In this document: in pieces, positions 22,202 through 30,098 of the stretch
Layout of the letters: every line of letters begins with the position of its first letter
Numbering within the stretch: position 1 is the first letter of the stretch
DNA from: Candidatus Hydrogenedens sp.
Lineage (GTDB): Bacteria; Hydrogenedentota; Hydrogenedentia; Hydrogenedentales; CAITNO01
Assembly (NCBI GenBank): GCA_012522755.1
Contig: JAAYJV010000153.1
Coordinates: 1 to 33,754, forward strand
Direction: 5' to 3'
Length of the DNA: 33,754 bases
The notes under the pieces: model-generated
Told to the model about the DNA's origin: nothing
Databases searched by the model: none
What the model saw: the letters and a program-made list of their open reading frames with translations, nothing else
Translations under genes and position numbers: made by a program

Positions 22202-23842
22202 ATGAGAGTAAAGGCCCTCATTGTAAAGCGACAAAGCAGCTCAGCCCGGCACCCTCATGGTTGGCTGACAATCTCTGTGTTCCTGATCCTCAGTGTCGTG
22301 ATGACAGTCCAGGCCTTCGCAGAGAATACTGAATCCTCCGAACTGCATCTGACACCACTCAATCCCGCTTTCGTGGAATGGCAGAACAAAGTTGCCGCCG
22401 GTGAGCGTGCAGGTATCATGCCTTCTCCTGTCCTTTATCACAATGATCCGCTCATTGATGAAAAACTGGATTTGCCATCACGTTTCGACCTGCGGGACAG
22501 CGATCGCATCAGCCCGGTGAAATACCAGGGGTCGTGCGGATCCTGTTGGGCTTTCAGCAACTGCGGTCTTCTGGAAGGGCTCATGAAAGACAGCCAGGGA
22601 TTTTTTCCTGATCTTTCTGAAAACCATCTTATCCATCATCATGGATTTTTAATGGAGCCTTGTCACGGCGGAGGCAGTGGGATGGCACTGGCTTATTTCT
22701 CCCGCTGGGACGGTCCTCTCCTCGAAGAAGACGACCCCTACAATCCCGATGTCGGAAGCAATCCCCGGGCTGGCGCAAAAACCCAGACCCTTCTCCTGGG
22801 TGCATCCATCTTCAGCGAGGCGAAGTCCCTGCGTACACGGCTGCAAGCCTATCTCTTTGAAAAGGGTCCCCTTGCCACAAGTATGTGTTGGGATGATGAT
22901 TTCTATAATGCCAGCCAGAATGCTTATTATTGTTCAGCCGAAATGGGTCTGGGACATGGCATCACTCTGGTCGGATGGGACGACAACAAAGAAATTGACG
23001 GTGCTCCGGAGCTCGGTGCGTGGATTTGTAAAAACAGTTGGGGACTGAAGTGGGGCGAAGAGGGATTTTTCTATCTCTCCTACCACGATGCGGCTTCCGT
23101 TGACGAGTGTATGGGCCTGGATGAAATCGCAAAGCCAAGAGAATATGGTCGTCTCTACATGTACGATCCCTTCGGTGTCAATGCTTCTCTGACCTCAACG
23201 CCCGGTATCACCGTCTATGCCGCCAATGTATTTGCCGCTGTTGAGGATGAAGAAATTGTCGCTGTGGCAACTTTTTTCGTGGCTGATGGCATAAATTATA
23301 CGGCGGCCATCCATGAAGGGCCCATTGTCGACGGAACTCCGGGAACACTTCTCAGTGAGACAAGCGGTGTTATGGAACAAGCTGGATATCACACCATCAG
23401 CCTCCCCGAAAAAGTGGCGATAAAGGCCGGAGACAGTTTCACGGTTGTCTTCGCTTATCAGAAAGATGAGGTCGACGTATCGATCCCTATTGAAGCGCCA
23501 CAACCCGGAAAAGTACCCGCCCAATCCGAAGCCGGCGAAAGCTATGTCAGCACTGACGGCTTCTTCTTCCAAGATGTCACCGAACATGTTTCCAAGGGCA
23601 ATGCCTGTATCAGAGCACTCACGGCACCCAAACCCGATGAGTCACTCGCCCAGACCCATCCAGCTGATGCCAATGAAGAGGGATTCATTTCTATGGAAGA
23701 AGTGCAGTATTACACACAAGGCTGGCAGGAAAAAGAGGTCCTTATGGACTGGGCCATAGGTGCCCTTTACCTCAAACGACTTGGCGGTACCTACCGCTAT
23801 GATCCTGAGTTGTCCGGGTCACAGGCCTGGATTCCCGACTGA
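22202..23842 (+). CDS. Exported papain-family (C1) cysteine protease with dockerin-like tail
   Basis: This 546-aa protein has a signal segment ending near VQAFA (residues 24-40). The C1 peptidase domain shows the full catalytic set: Q109 and C115 in YQGSCGSCWAFSN, H252 in LGHGITLVGWDD, and N278 in ICKNSWGLKWGEEG. A beta-sandwich of the lectin-like type found after bacterial C1 peptidases covers about 315-475. The last 61 residues begin HPADANEEGFISMEEV, an EF-hand/dockerin-like loop, and end in a YRYDP...AWIPD block typical of surface proteins in Hydrogenedentota-like genomes (from memory, not checked). No propeptide inhibitor domain of the I29 type is evident. The ATG has GGAGAAAAGAG upstream. 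It probably degrades proteins outside the cell or at the surface. Confidence 0.88.
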   Translation: MRVKALIVKRQSSSARHPHGWLTISVFLILSVVMTVQAFAENTESSELHLTPLNPAFVEWQNKVAAGERAGIMPSPVLYHNDPLIDEKLDLPSRFDLRDSDRISPVKYQGSCGSCWAFSNCGLLEGLMKDSQGFFPDLSENHLIHHHGFLMEPCHGGGSGMALAYFSRWDGPLLEEDDPYNPDVGSNPRAGAKTQTLLLGASIFSEAKSLRTRLQAYLFEKGPLATSMCWDDDFYNASQNAYYCSAEMGLGHGITLVGWDDNKEIDGAPELGAWICKNSWGLKWGEEGFFYLSYHDAASVDECMGLDEIAKPREYGRLYMYDPFGVNASLTSTPGITVYAANVFAAVEDEEIVAVATFFVADGINYTAAIHEGPIVDGTPGTLLSETSGVMEQAGYHTISLPEKVAIKAGDSFTVVFAYQKDEVDVSIPIEAPQPGKVPAQSEAGESYVSTDGFFFQDVTEHVSKGNACIRALTAPKPDESLAQTHPADANEEGFISMEEVQYYTQGWQEKEVLMDWAIGALYLKRLGGTYRYDPELSGSQAWIPD

Positions 23843-24056
23843 GTTGAAAGGACAGAGAGAGCAAGATTTTTTACCACAGAGGGACCACAGCGCTGTATAG
23901 CCGCAACCAAATGTTTTTTCTAATTGAACCAGGTCAATCACGGAACACACGGAAAAAATACATCTTGACCGAAGAGATGACACTGACACGACGTCCCTTA
24001 GAACCACAGATGGACACTGATTTACACTGATGAATTAAAGACCTTGGGTCGCGCAG

Positions 24057-24280
24057 CCTGGGAACGCCAATTTCCACATTGGCACACAGCGTGTGATGAT
24101 CCGGGAAATAAATTGACTTGGTTGCGGCATGATATCTCTCTTCTGTTTATATCTTTCTTGATGCGCCCAAGTCTTTACGTCGCGCCAAAGCTCTACAACG
24201 ACCCACTGTCTTTGCCGCGATGTGTGCCAATGGGGACATTGGCGCTCCCACGATACGACCTTCACCGTCGGAAAGTTTTC
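24057..24280 (+). repeat. Paired-hairpin element, second copy
   Basis: It starts with the same 28 bases as the MITE-like arms (24057-24084, identical) and then CACAGCGTGT. At 24224-24249 it carries the second hairpin unit (GCCAATG, GGGA, CATTGGC, then GCTCCC), followed by TTCACCG and GGAAAGTTTTC. This parallels 10404-10659 in order and spacing, with diverged sequence between. The outer inverted arm of the 10404 element is absent here. Confidence 0.65.
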
Positions 24281-24310
24281 GAAGGCATGAATATGTTTGA
24301 AGGCGTTAAG

Positions 24311-24336
24311 AAAAATGGGCACGGCATGGCGTGCCC
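24311..24336 (-). terminator. Terminator of the beta-helix/DUF4034 gene
   Basis: On the minus strand GGGCACG, a six-base loop and CGTGCCC form a seven-bp GC-rich stem followed by ATTTTTCTT, 10 bases after the stop codon. The stem is a one-mismatch copy of the 20-bp palindrome found near 1337 and 3470. Confidence 0.8.
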
Positions 24337-24346
24337 AGATTTCCTG

Positions 24347-26659
24347 TCACCACTCTTCACTCTCGGGATCTGATTCAAAAAGAAAATATTCGACGGCATT
24401 GAGTATGGTTTTCATCAGTCCTCCCGATGGCCTCTTGAGAGCTCTGGGAGCTTCGCCCTGCTTGTTTGCCCAGGCCTTCCAGTCTTCCCAGGCGCCGAGG
24501 CGCTCCCACCAGCCGAGATGGTTTTCATCGCCGATGCGGTCCAAAAGCTCTTTGGCCAGTTCCTGCTTGTGATACATGCAGGCGAGGGCAAAGTATTGAT
24601 AGAGCACATGGGTCCATTCCGGCTTTTCTTCGAGCATCTCTTTGCAGCCCCGCTCCAGAATATCCCAATCCAGTCCGATTTCTTCGTCCAGATAGATATC
24701 GGCCATGCATGTAACAAGGCTGATGGCAATGTCCTTATAAAGTCGGGCACCGCATTTTTCCCGGGTCTGTTCGTAGAGTTCGAGCATGAAGCGAGCCAGT
24801 TCGCCTTTTTTACCTTTCCAGCGTTCCAGCAGTCCAAAGGCCCGGTCGAAATGAAGATCAAAGGAGTAGGGGTCTATTTCCAGGCCTTTGTCATACCACT
24901 GCTTTGCAAGAAGGCGATCATTATCAAGTCCCCGATTGATTTCCATACCGAGGATACAGACACGAAGTTCCCGGGGATTGATCTTTTCCGCCTGCAGCAG
25001 GTATTCCCGGGCAATGGAGAGTTCTTTTTTCAGTGTTTCCCAACCCTCCGGTGTGACGGTATGTGTATATCCTGAACCTCGTGCGATCCATCCATAGCGC
25101 AAGTGCAATTCGGCCAGAGCCACACAGGGTGTGACAGAATCAGGATACGCTTCTTTCCATCGTTCAAATATAGGCGTGAATATTTCGGGGCTGTGCGGGC
25201 CGATGGTTCCCATCCCCTTGATGAGGGCCCTGTAAAAAGTCGAGGCTTGTTCCGCACCGTTATGCGGATAGACAGGTTTATGCTCGCGCAAACGATCGGC
25301 TATGATTTCCAGGCTGTCAAATTGTTCCTTCAGAAGGGCTTGAACAATCTGATAAAGCTCGATCTGGTGCTGCTGTGAGGCGGGTGTTTCAGCCAGTTGG
25401 ATAAAATCCTCACCGCCGTTGTTTTCTCCCTTGTTGGAGCCCAGTTTCACCTCTGTCAGTTCATCCAACACTGCGAAGCCATGAGATCCGTTTCCGGCGC
25501 AGTAATTACCGTCCGCTTCCCCCGCAGCGCCCAGGCAAAACAGAATGCCATGGCGCTTGTTGTTGATGCAGTGGTTGTTTGTCACCACAGGGGCGCTCAC
25601 CCAGTTGGCAACAAGAATCCCGTCCCAGCTGTTCCCTTCACAATGGTTGCCGCTGACCGTTCCTGATGCACCGAATTCCATGATCACACCGCTGTCTTTG
25701 TTCCCCGTGCATCGGTTATCCAGCACATCCACCCGGGTGCTGATGGACTGAACATTGACACCAAAGCCCTGGTTATCGACACAGAGATTGTTTTTTACGA
25801 TTCCCGTAGCCCCGTATGTGAAGAAAATGGCATTGCTTTGATTCTCCCTGTATTCATTATCCTCCACGAGTCCGATAGCCCTCATTTCAAGTTGCGTGCC
25901 TGGGCCCTGGTTCTGCAGAATCTTGTTGTTCTTCATATTGAGGGTGGTGCCCTCGTTCATGGCTCGCACTCCCCACTTTCCGTTATGGGCAATGGTCGAA
26001 TCCTCCAGATCCAGTGAGGCGGCTTTGGTTGCGAGTATGCCTCCTTCTTTGTTGTCTCTCAATGTCGCACCGGAGGCCTGCGCCTTTGTTCCTTCTATAC
26101 GTACAAAGAGTCCGTAATGGTGATTATTCTCCACAAGGGTATTTTTGAGCATGCAGATGCCTTGTTCGTCCACCAGAATACCGCAACCGATACCGGGCCC
26201 GATGATACAGTCTTCGATGGTCGCCTTGGCGTCAAGAACTCTGATCAGTTCCGGACGGTCCCCCAGCTCTTCATCAGCCCTGTGCGTATCACTGTGTTCC
26301 ACTTTCAGTCCTGAGATAAGCACCTCAGCCGACCGGCGGACGGTCATGGCCGACCGTTGCGTATGAGGAAGGCTGATAATAGTTTTGTCGCAGCCGGCAC
26401 CTTCCAGCCTGAGCGATTTGGTAATGCGCAGGCTTTCTGCATAAACCCCGGCCGGGATGATGATGGTTTCGCCGGGTTGGGCTGCATCCAGAGCCTCCTG
26501 GATGGTTGTGAATGTGCCTGCAGCTGTTTTGATGGCCGGAGGGACCCTTATATCTTTTTCGGGAGCTGGTGAACATCCCGGCTGCAGAAAGAAGAAGGCG
26601 ATAGCGCCCATAACAATCATGACCGAAAACACAAAGGTGAGCCGCATCTTTTTGCCCAT
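24347..26659 (-). CDS. Right-handed beta-helix protein fused to a DUF4034-like domain
   Basis: This 770-aa exported protein has an N-terminal hydrophobic segment (8-25) followed by QPGCS, an imperfect lipobox at C29, so a lipoprotein is possible. Residues 45-420 are a parallel beta-helix of the NosD/pectate-lyase-like type: it opens with TAAGTFTTIQEALDAAQPGETIIIPAGVY and continues with repeated N-N turns (NTLVENNHHYG, KNNLCVDNQGFG, CINNKRHGILF). The C-terminal part (about 460-720) has helical repeats with AYPDSVTPCVALAELHLRYGW, which I match from memory to DUF4034. The first part probably binds or cleaves a polysaccharide. The function of DUF4034 is unknown. AAGGAT precedes the ATG; the gene is 73 bases downstream of a phosphoesterase gene. 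Confidence 0.8.
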   Translation of the reverse strand: MGKKMRLTFVFSVMIVMGAIAFFFLQPGCSPAPEKDIRVPPAIKTAAGTFTTIQEALDAAQPGETIIIPAGVYAESLRITKSLRLEGAGCDKTIISLPHTQRSAMTVRRSAEVLISGLKVEHSDTHRADEELGDRPELIRVLDAKATIEDCIIGPGIGCGILVDEQGICMLKNTLVENNHHYGLFVRIEGTKAQASGATLRDNKEGGILATKAASLDLEDSTIAHNGKWGVRAMNEGTTLNMKNNKILQNQGPGTQLEMRAIGLVEDNEYRENQSNAIFFTYGATGIVKNNLCVDNQGFGVNVQSISTRVDVLDNRCTGNKDSGVIMEFGASGTVSGNHCEGNSWDGILVANWVSAPVVTNNHCINNKRHGILFCLGAAGEADGNYCAGNGSHGFAVLDELTEVKLGSNKGENNGGEDFIQLAETPASQQHQIELYQIVQALLKEQFDSLEIIADRLREHKPVYPHNGAEQASTFYRALIKGMGTIGPHSPEIFTPIFERWKEAYPDSVTPCVALAELHLRYGWIARGSGYTHTVTPEGWETLKKELSIAREYLLQAEKINPRELRVCILGMEINRGLDNDRLLAKQWYDKGLEIDPYSFDLHFDRAFGLLERWKGKKGELARFMLELYEQTREKCGARLYKDIAISLVTCMADIYLDEEIGLDWDILERGCKEMLEEKPEWTHVLYQYFALACMYHKQELAKELLDRIGDENHLGWWERLGAWEDWKAWANKQGEAPRALKRPSGGLMKTILNAVEYFLFESDPESEEW

Positions 26660-26674
26660 GATAATAATCCTTTT

Positions 26675-26697
26675 TCCCGGCTTTCACTCAGCCGGGA
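26675..26697 (-). promoter_or_regulatory. Intercistronic hairpin just before the beta-helix gene's ribosome site
   Basis: TCCCGGC and GCCGGGA form a seven-bp stem around a nine-base loop. On the minus strand it ends directly at AAAAAGGAT, the ribosome site of the next gene. It lacks a T tract, so it is more likely a stability or translation element than a terminator. Confidence 0.45.
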
Positions 26698-26732
26698 TCA
26701 TTCATTTCCGGTTCCGGACATTGTGATATTTC

Positions 26733-27935
26733 TCAGGGACTGATCGTTTCTTCGTGAATGATTTCTCCGCCCTTGCGAATGACTGTGACCTGCATGGTGT
26801 CAGGCGAGACATCCACGCGGACGGTTCCGTCTGTGGGATTCGTCATGAGATGAAAGTGGTTGTCGCCATCCTCGCCGGGCTTGCACCAGCTGAAGCGATG
26901 GGTATGGCCGGAGAGCCACAGATGGGCGCCTTTTTCGTTGATGGCATCACGCCACAAGCGCCGTACTTCCTGAGAGCCGAACCAGTCTTCAGCCGAGGTG
27001 GCACTGGGCTGGTGTGTGATGACCACACGAAAACGGGCATTTTTGCAGGCGTCGCTTTTCAGTTCTTCCAGAAGCCATTTGGTCTGCTCATCTCTGAAGT
27101 GTACAAAATCGACGAGCCCGGCATATTCACGATGATCGTCCACTTTGTCTTCCCCGGAGTCCAGAGCAAGAAAATAGACATTGCCATGGGTGAAGGCATA
27201 ATAGCTGCGCCCGTCAACACCGGGAATATACTCGAAAAAGCGGCGTGCCCAGGGACCGCGGGTCTCATGGTTACCACGTACGAAGACCATGGGTATGGAA
27301 GAGCCGAACTGGCGGGCACAGGCATCATAGAAGGCATCAAAAAACTGTTTGTCGCTTATGAAGTCGTTGACGATATCACCGTTGAGCACCACAAAATCTA
27401 TGGTGTCCCAGTCCACATCTTGAAACATGGCTTCGAGCCGTTCACAATCATCATGAATGTCGTTCCACATGACAAAGGAAAAGTTTTCTTTTGCAGGATC
27501 CAGATGGGTATAGCTGAAAATTTCGCTCTCCACTGTTTGTCCGAAAATAGGCACGTAAGGCGTTTTGTAACCACGGAAAGCTTTGGAGACGAGCTGATAG
27601 CGAATGGTTTTTCCGGGAGTGAGGCCTGTAAGCCGTACGGCCTGACAGGTGCTTTCGTTGGGGATGAGGCCGAGAGTACTGGCAACAGCCCGTTTATCCA
27701 GCGTTTCCCCTTCCCCGTAGCGTACCTCACTGACGGCATTGCGGCTCGTATGCCAGGTGACGGTGATTTCATTGAGTCCGGGCAACTGCAATACAGGGCC
27801 GTGGGTAATTTCTATGGATCCCCGGGGCTCGGTACTCTGGGCGAGGCCGCAAGCACTGGTCAATGCGAGAAGAGTGAGCAGGATCAAGGCTGGGGAAAGA
27901 ATTCGGGAGAATGAAGAAGAAGTGCTGAAAGTCAT
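26733..27935 (-). CDS. Exported metallophosphoesterase with FN3-like N-terminal domain (purple acid phosphatase-like)
   Basis: This 400-aa protein has a signal peptide (RILSPALILLTLLALTSAC). About residues 40-145 are a fibronectin-III-like domain (ITVTWHTSRNAVSEVRYG, then LTGLTPGKTIRYQL) as in purple acid phosphatases. The calcineurin-like catalytic domain follows with WNDIHDD, LNGDIVND, VRGNHETRG, VITHQPS and LSGHTHRFSW, the expected metal-ligand series. It should hydrolyse phosphate mono- or diesters outside the cytoplasm. I chose the ATG at 27935, which directly precedes the signal peptide, rather than the upstream ATG at 28013, which would add 26 hydrophilic residues without a ribosome site. 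It is probably co-transcribed with the beta-helix gene. Confidence 0.88.
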   Translation of the reverse strand: MTFSTSSSFSRILSPALILLTLLALTSACGLAQSTEPRGSIEITHGPVLQLPGLNEITVTWHTSRNAVSEVRYGEGETLDKRAVASTLGLIPNESTCQAVRLTGLTPGKTIRYQLVSKAFRGYKTPYVPIFGQTVESEIFSYTHLDPAKENFSFVMWNDIHDDCERLEAMFQDVDWDTIDFVVLNGDIVNDFISDKQFFDAFYDACARQFGSSIPMVFVRGNHETRGPWARRFFEYIPGVDGRSYYAFTHGNVYFLALDSGEDKVDDHREYAGLVDFVHFRDEQTKWLLEELKSDACKNARFRVVITHQPSATSAEDWFGSQEVRRLWRDAINEKGAHLWLSGHTHRFSWCKPGEDGDNHFHLMTNPTDGTVRVDVSPDTMQVTVIRKGGEIIHEETISP

Positions 27936-28091
27936 GATGAAAGCCTTTTTCTGTTGCAGTGAGCATGTACAGCGCCCGTGGCCAGGCGAAGCAGGCTGTG
28001 CTTTGAAACACATGCAACGGGCACATCAAATTCTGTGATTCAGTATACCCCAAGGCCGCATCAGAATAAAACGAATTCTCTTGAAAATTTT

Positions 28092-29021
28092 TTATTCCAC
28101 CTCTTCCTGAATGATGAAAAGAGGCTTCCGCTGCGATTCAATATAAATGCGCCCCACATATTCGCAGGCAATACCCAGCGCACAAAGTTGAATGCCTCCG
28201 AAGAAAATAATTGCGGCCAGAAAGAGCTGCATCTGCGAAAAATCCCCCTGAAAAAGTCCCCATAACAACCCGTGCAGCCCGAGAAGAGAGCCGACGATGA
28301 GACTGAGAATCCCCAGCACACTGATCGTCTGGAGAGGCAGAATGGTTACCGTGGTAATCATGTCAAAGCCTGTGCGGAAGAGTTTGAGCACGCTGTAGCG
28401 GCTGGAGCCGTATTGTCGTTTGGTATGACGCACCTGTACCTCTGCAACTTTACCGCCGAGCATGGCTGCATCCACGGGAAGGTAACGGCAACGGTGCGAG
28501 AAAGCAGCCATATGCTTCACCAATTGACGGCGAAATCCCTTGAGTGAACAGCCGTGATCATGAAGGGGAAAACCTGTGGCATGGCCCGTATAGTGGTTGA
28601 GCATGCGCGACATGAGTTTACGGAACACGTTGTCATGGCGATTGACACGCCAGCCGCCCACCATATCATAGCCCGCTTCCAGCTTTTCATAAAGGAGCGG
28701 AATATCTTCTGGAAAGACCTGCAGATCCGCATCGAGCATGAAGACATATTCGCCCCTGGCTTCCGAAAAGCCCGCATAGAGCGCCGGACTCTGCCCGAAG
28801 TTTCTGGAAAGAATCAATACACGCCACCGTTGATCTTTTTTTCGGAAACCTTTGAGAATCTCAATGGAATTGTCCGTGCTGCCGTCGTCAACAGCGATCA
28901 CCTCATATTTCTCAGCTATTGTCTCCAGAGTAGCTGTCATCCGATCATAGAGTTCCTGAAGAGTATTTTCTTCATTGAATATGGGGATGACGACGGAAAT
29001 TTTCAGTGCTTCTTCACTCAT
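28092..29021 (-). CDS. Family 2 glycosyltransferase, GtrB/DPM1-like, membrane-anchored
   Basis: This 309-aa protein has a GT-A domain: ISVVIPIFNEENT (8-20), VDDGSTDNS (D45-D46) and MLDADLQ (DAD at 97-99), the nucleotide-sugar and metal-binding acids. It also has QYGSSRYSVLKLF before two C-terminal membrane segments (about 228-255 and 265-290). This is the layout of enzymes that move a sugar from a nucleotide donor to undecaprenyl or another polyprenyl phosphate on the cytoplasmic face. Donor and acceptor are not defined by sequence. AAGGAA lies eight bases before the ATG. It follows cysteine synthase on the same strand after about 120 bases, which contain a short dyad (29051-29066) but no clear terminator. 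Confidence 0.88.
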   Translation of the reverse strand: MSEEALKISVVIPIFNEENTLQELYDRMTATLETIAEKYEVIAVDDGSTDNSIEILKGFRKKDQRWRVLILSRNFGQSPALYAGFSEARGEYVFMLDADLQVFPEDIPLLYEKLEAGYDMVGGWRVNRHDNVFRKLMSRMLNHYTGHATGFPLHDHGCSLKGFRRQLVKHMAAFSHRCRYLPVDAAMLGGKVAEVQVRHTKRQYGSSRYSVLKLFRTGFDMITTVTILPLQTISVLGILSLIVGSLLGLHGLLWGLFQGDFSQMQLFLAAIIFFGGIQLCALGIACEYVGRIYIESQRKPLFIIQEEVE

Positions 29022-29143
29022 GAGTATTTTTCCTTATGGGTGGGATCAGGCTGTCATGCGTGACAGGACAAAAAGTACCGGATCACACACTGAGGCATCA
29101 TATCCCAAGCCGGAATGGGAGTCAACAAAAATCAAGGGAAGCG

Positions 29144-30031
29144 TCACATGAGGGCGGTACTGAAATAACGCTCAGCCCGGTCCGGAAGTATTGTGATGAT
29201 ATTGCCTGACACATGGCCAGCCGCTTTCCTGGCGGCCCAGATGTTTGCACCGGAAGAAATACCCACAAGCAGCCCGTGATCCGTGCCCAGCTCGCGGGTT
29301 GTTTTGATGGCGTCTTCGTCGCTCACCTCGATCACCTCATCGATCATGGAAACATCGAGCACGGCGGGGATGAATCCGTCGCCTATGCCCTGAATCTGAT
29401 GAAGGCCCGGTTCGTGACCCAGCAGAGCCGACACATTTCTGGGCTCCACGGCAATGAGCCGGATATCAGGATTCTGTTCTTTCAGATAGCGGCCCACACC
29501 CTGCAAGGTGCCGCCACTGCCCACGCCTGCAATGAAACAGGCAATATCGCCACCCGTCTGTTCCCAGATTTCCCGGGCCGTGTTTTCATAGTGTGCCCGG
29601 GGATTGTCCTGGTTCTCGAACTGTTGGGGCACATAAACCTTCGGGTCGGCATCTTGCATTTCCATCACGCGATTCACAGAGCCGGCGATGCTCTCCGAAG
29701 CCGGTGTGAGGGTCAGCTCGGCACCGAGCGCACAGATGAGCCGCTTCCGTTCTTCGCTCATGTTTTCCGGCATGACGATATGGACTTTATATCCTTTGAG
29801 CCGGCCGACCAGCGCAATGCCGATGCCCGTGTTGCCGGAGGTGGGTTCAACAATGAGAGAGTTGCCGTTAAGTTCGCCCCGTGCTTCGGCTCCTTCCAAC
29901 ATGGCCAGAGCAACCCGGTCTTTGATACTTCCGCCAGGATTCAGAAACTCCGCCTTCGCGAAAATGGTCTCTTCTCCCAGGCGAAGCAGTGGCGTGTTAC
30001 CGATAAGATTTAAAATAGTGTTTGTTTGCAT
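29144..30031 (-). CDS. cysK: Cysteine synthase (O-acetylserine sulfhydrylase), CysK/CysM family
   Basis: This 295-aa PLP enzyme makes L-cysteine from O-acetyl-L-serine and sulfide. Key motifs are LNLIGNTPLLRL (7-18), NPGGSIKDRVA with the PLP lysine K37, EPTSGNTGIGIALV (SGNTG at 65-69, substrate carboxylate loop) and IAGVGSGGTLQGVGRYL (phosphate-binding loop). I chose the ATG at 30031 (GGAGAG upstream) because the longer frame, reaching 30262, adds about 77 residues that overlap the 3' end of the kinase gene and do not resemble the family. The CysK versus CysM branch is not certain; both use the same fold. It lies 67 bases after the kinase gene on the same strand. Confidence 0.92.
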   Translation of the reverse strand: MQTNTILNLIGNTPLLRLGEETIFAKAEFLNPGGSIKDRVALAMLEGAEARGELNGNSLIVEPTSGNTGIGIALVGRLKGYKVHIVMPENMSEERKRLICALGAELTLTPASESIAGSVNRVMEMQDADPKVYVPQQFENQDNPRAHYENTAREIWEQTGGDIACFIAGVGSGGTLQGVGRYLKEQNPDIRLIAVEPRNVSALLGHEPGLHQIQGIGDGFIPAVLDVSMIDEVIEVSDEDAIKTTRELGTDHGLLVGISSGANIWAARKAAGHVSGNIITILPDRAERYFSTALM

Positions 30032-30098
30032 TGTCACAGATTCTCTCCGAAAAAAGTAGTTCAGTCGCGCTAAAGATACAGAGAACGATTCAACGAAT

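Larger units (their letters stand above)
23843..24346. other. Gene-free repeat gap between convergent protease and beta-helix genes
   Basis: This gap contains a TTTTTTACCACAGAGG phrase, AGCCGCAACCAAATG at 23899-23913 (also at 33470-33484), the 'CCACAGATG...ACACTGATG' phrase (about 23997-24040), a second copy of the paired-hairpin element (24057-24280), and the terminator of the minus-strand gene. No coding region is supported. Confidence 0.7.

Noticed and set aside
29051-29066. CTGTCA/TGACAG hairpin between cysteine synthase and glycosyltransferase genes
   Set aside because: Six-bp stem with no following T run on the transcribed strand; too weak to call a terminator.
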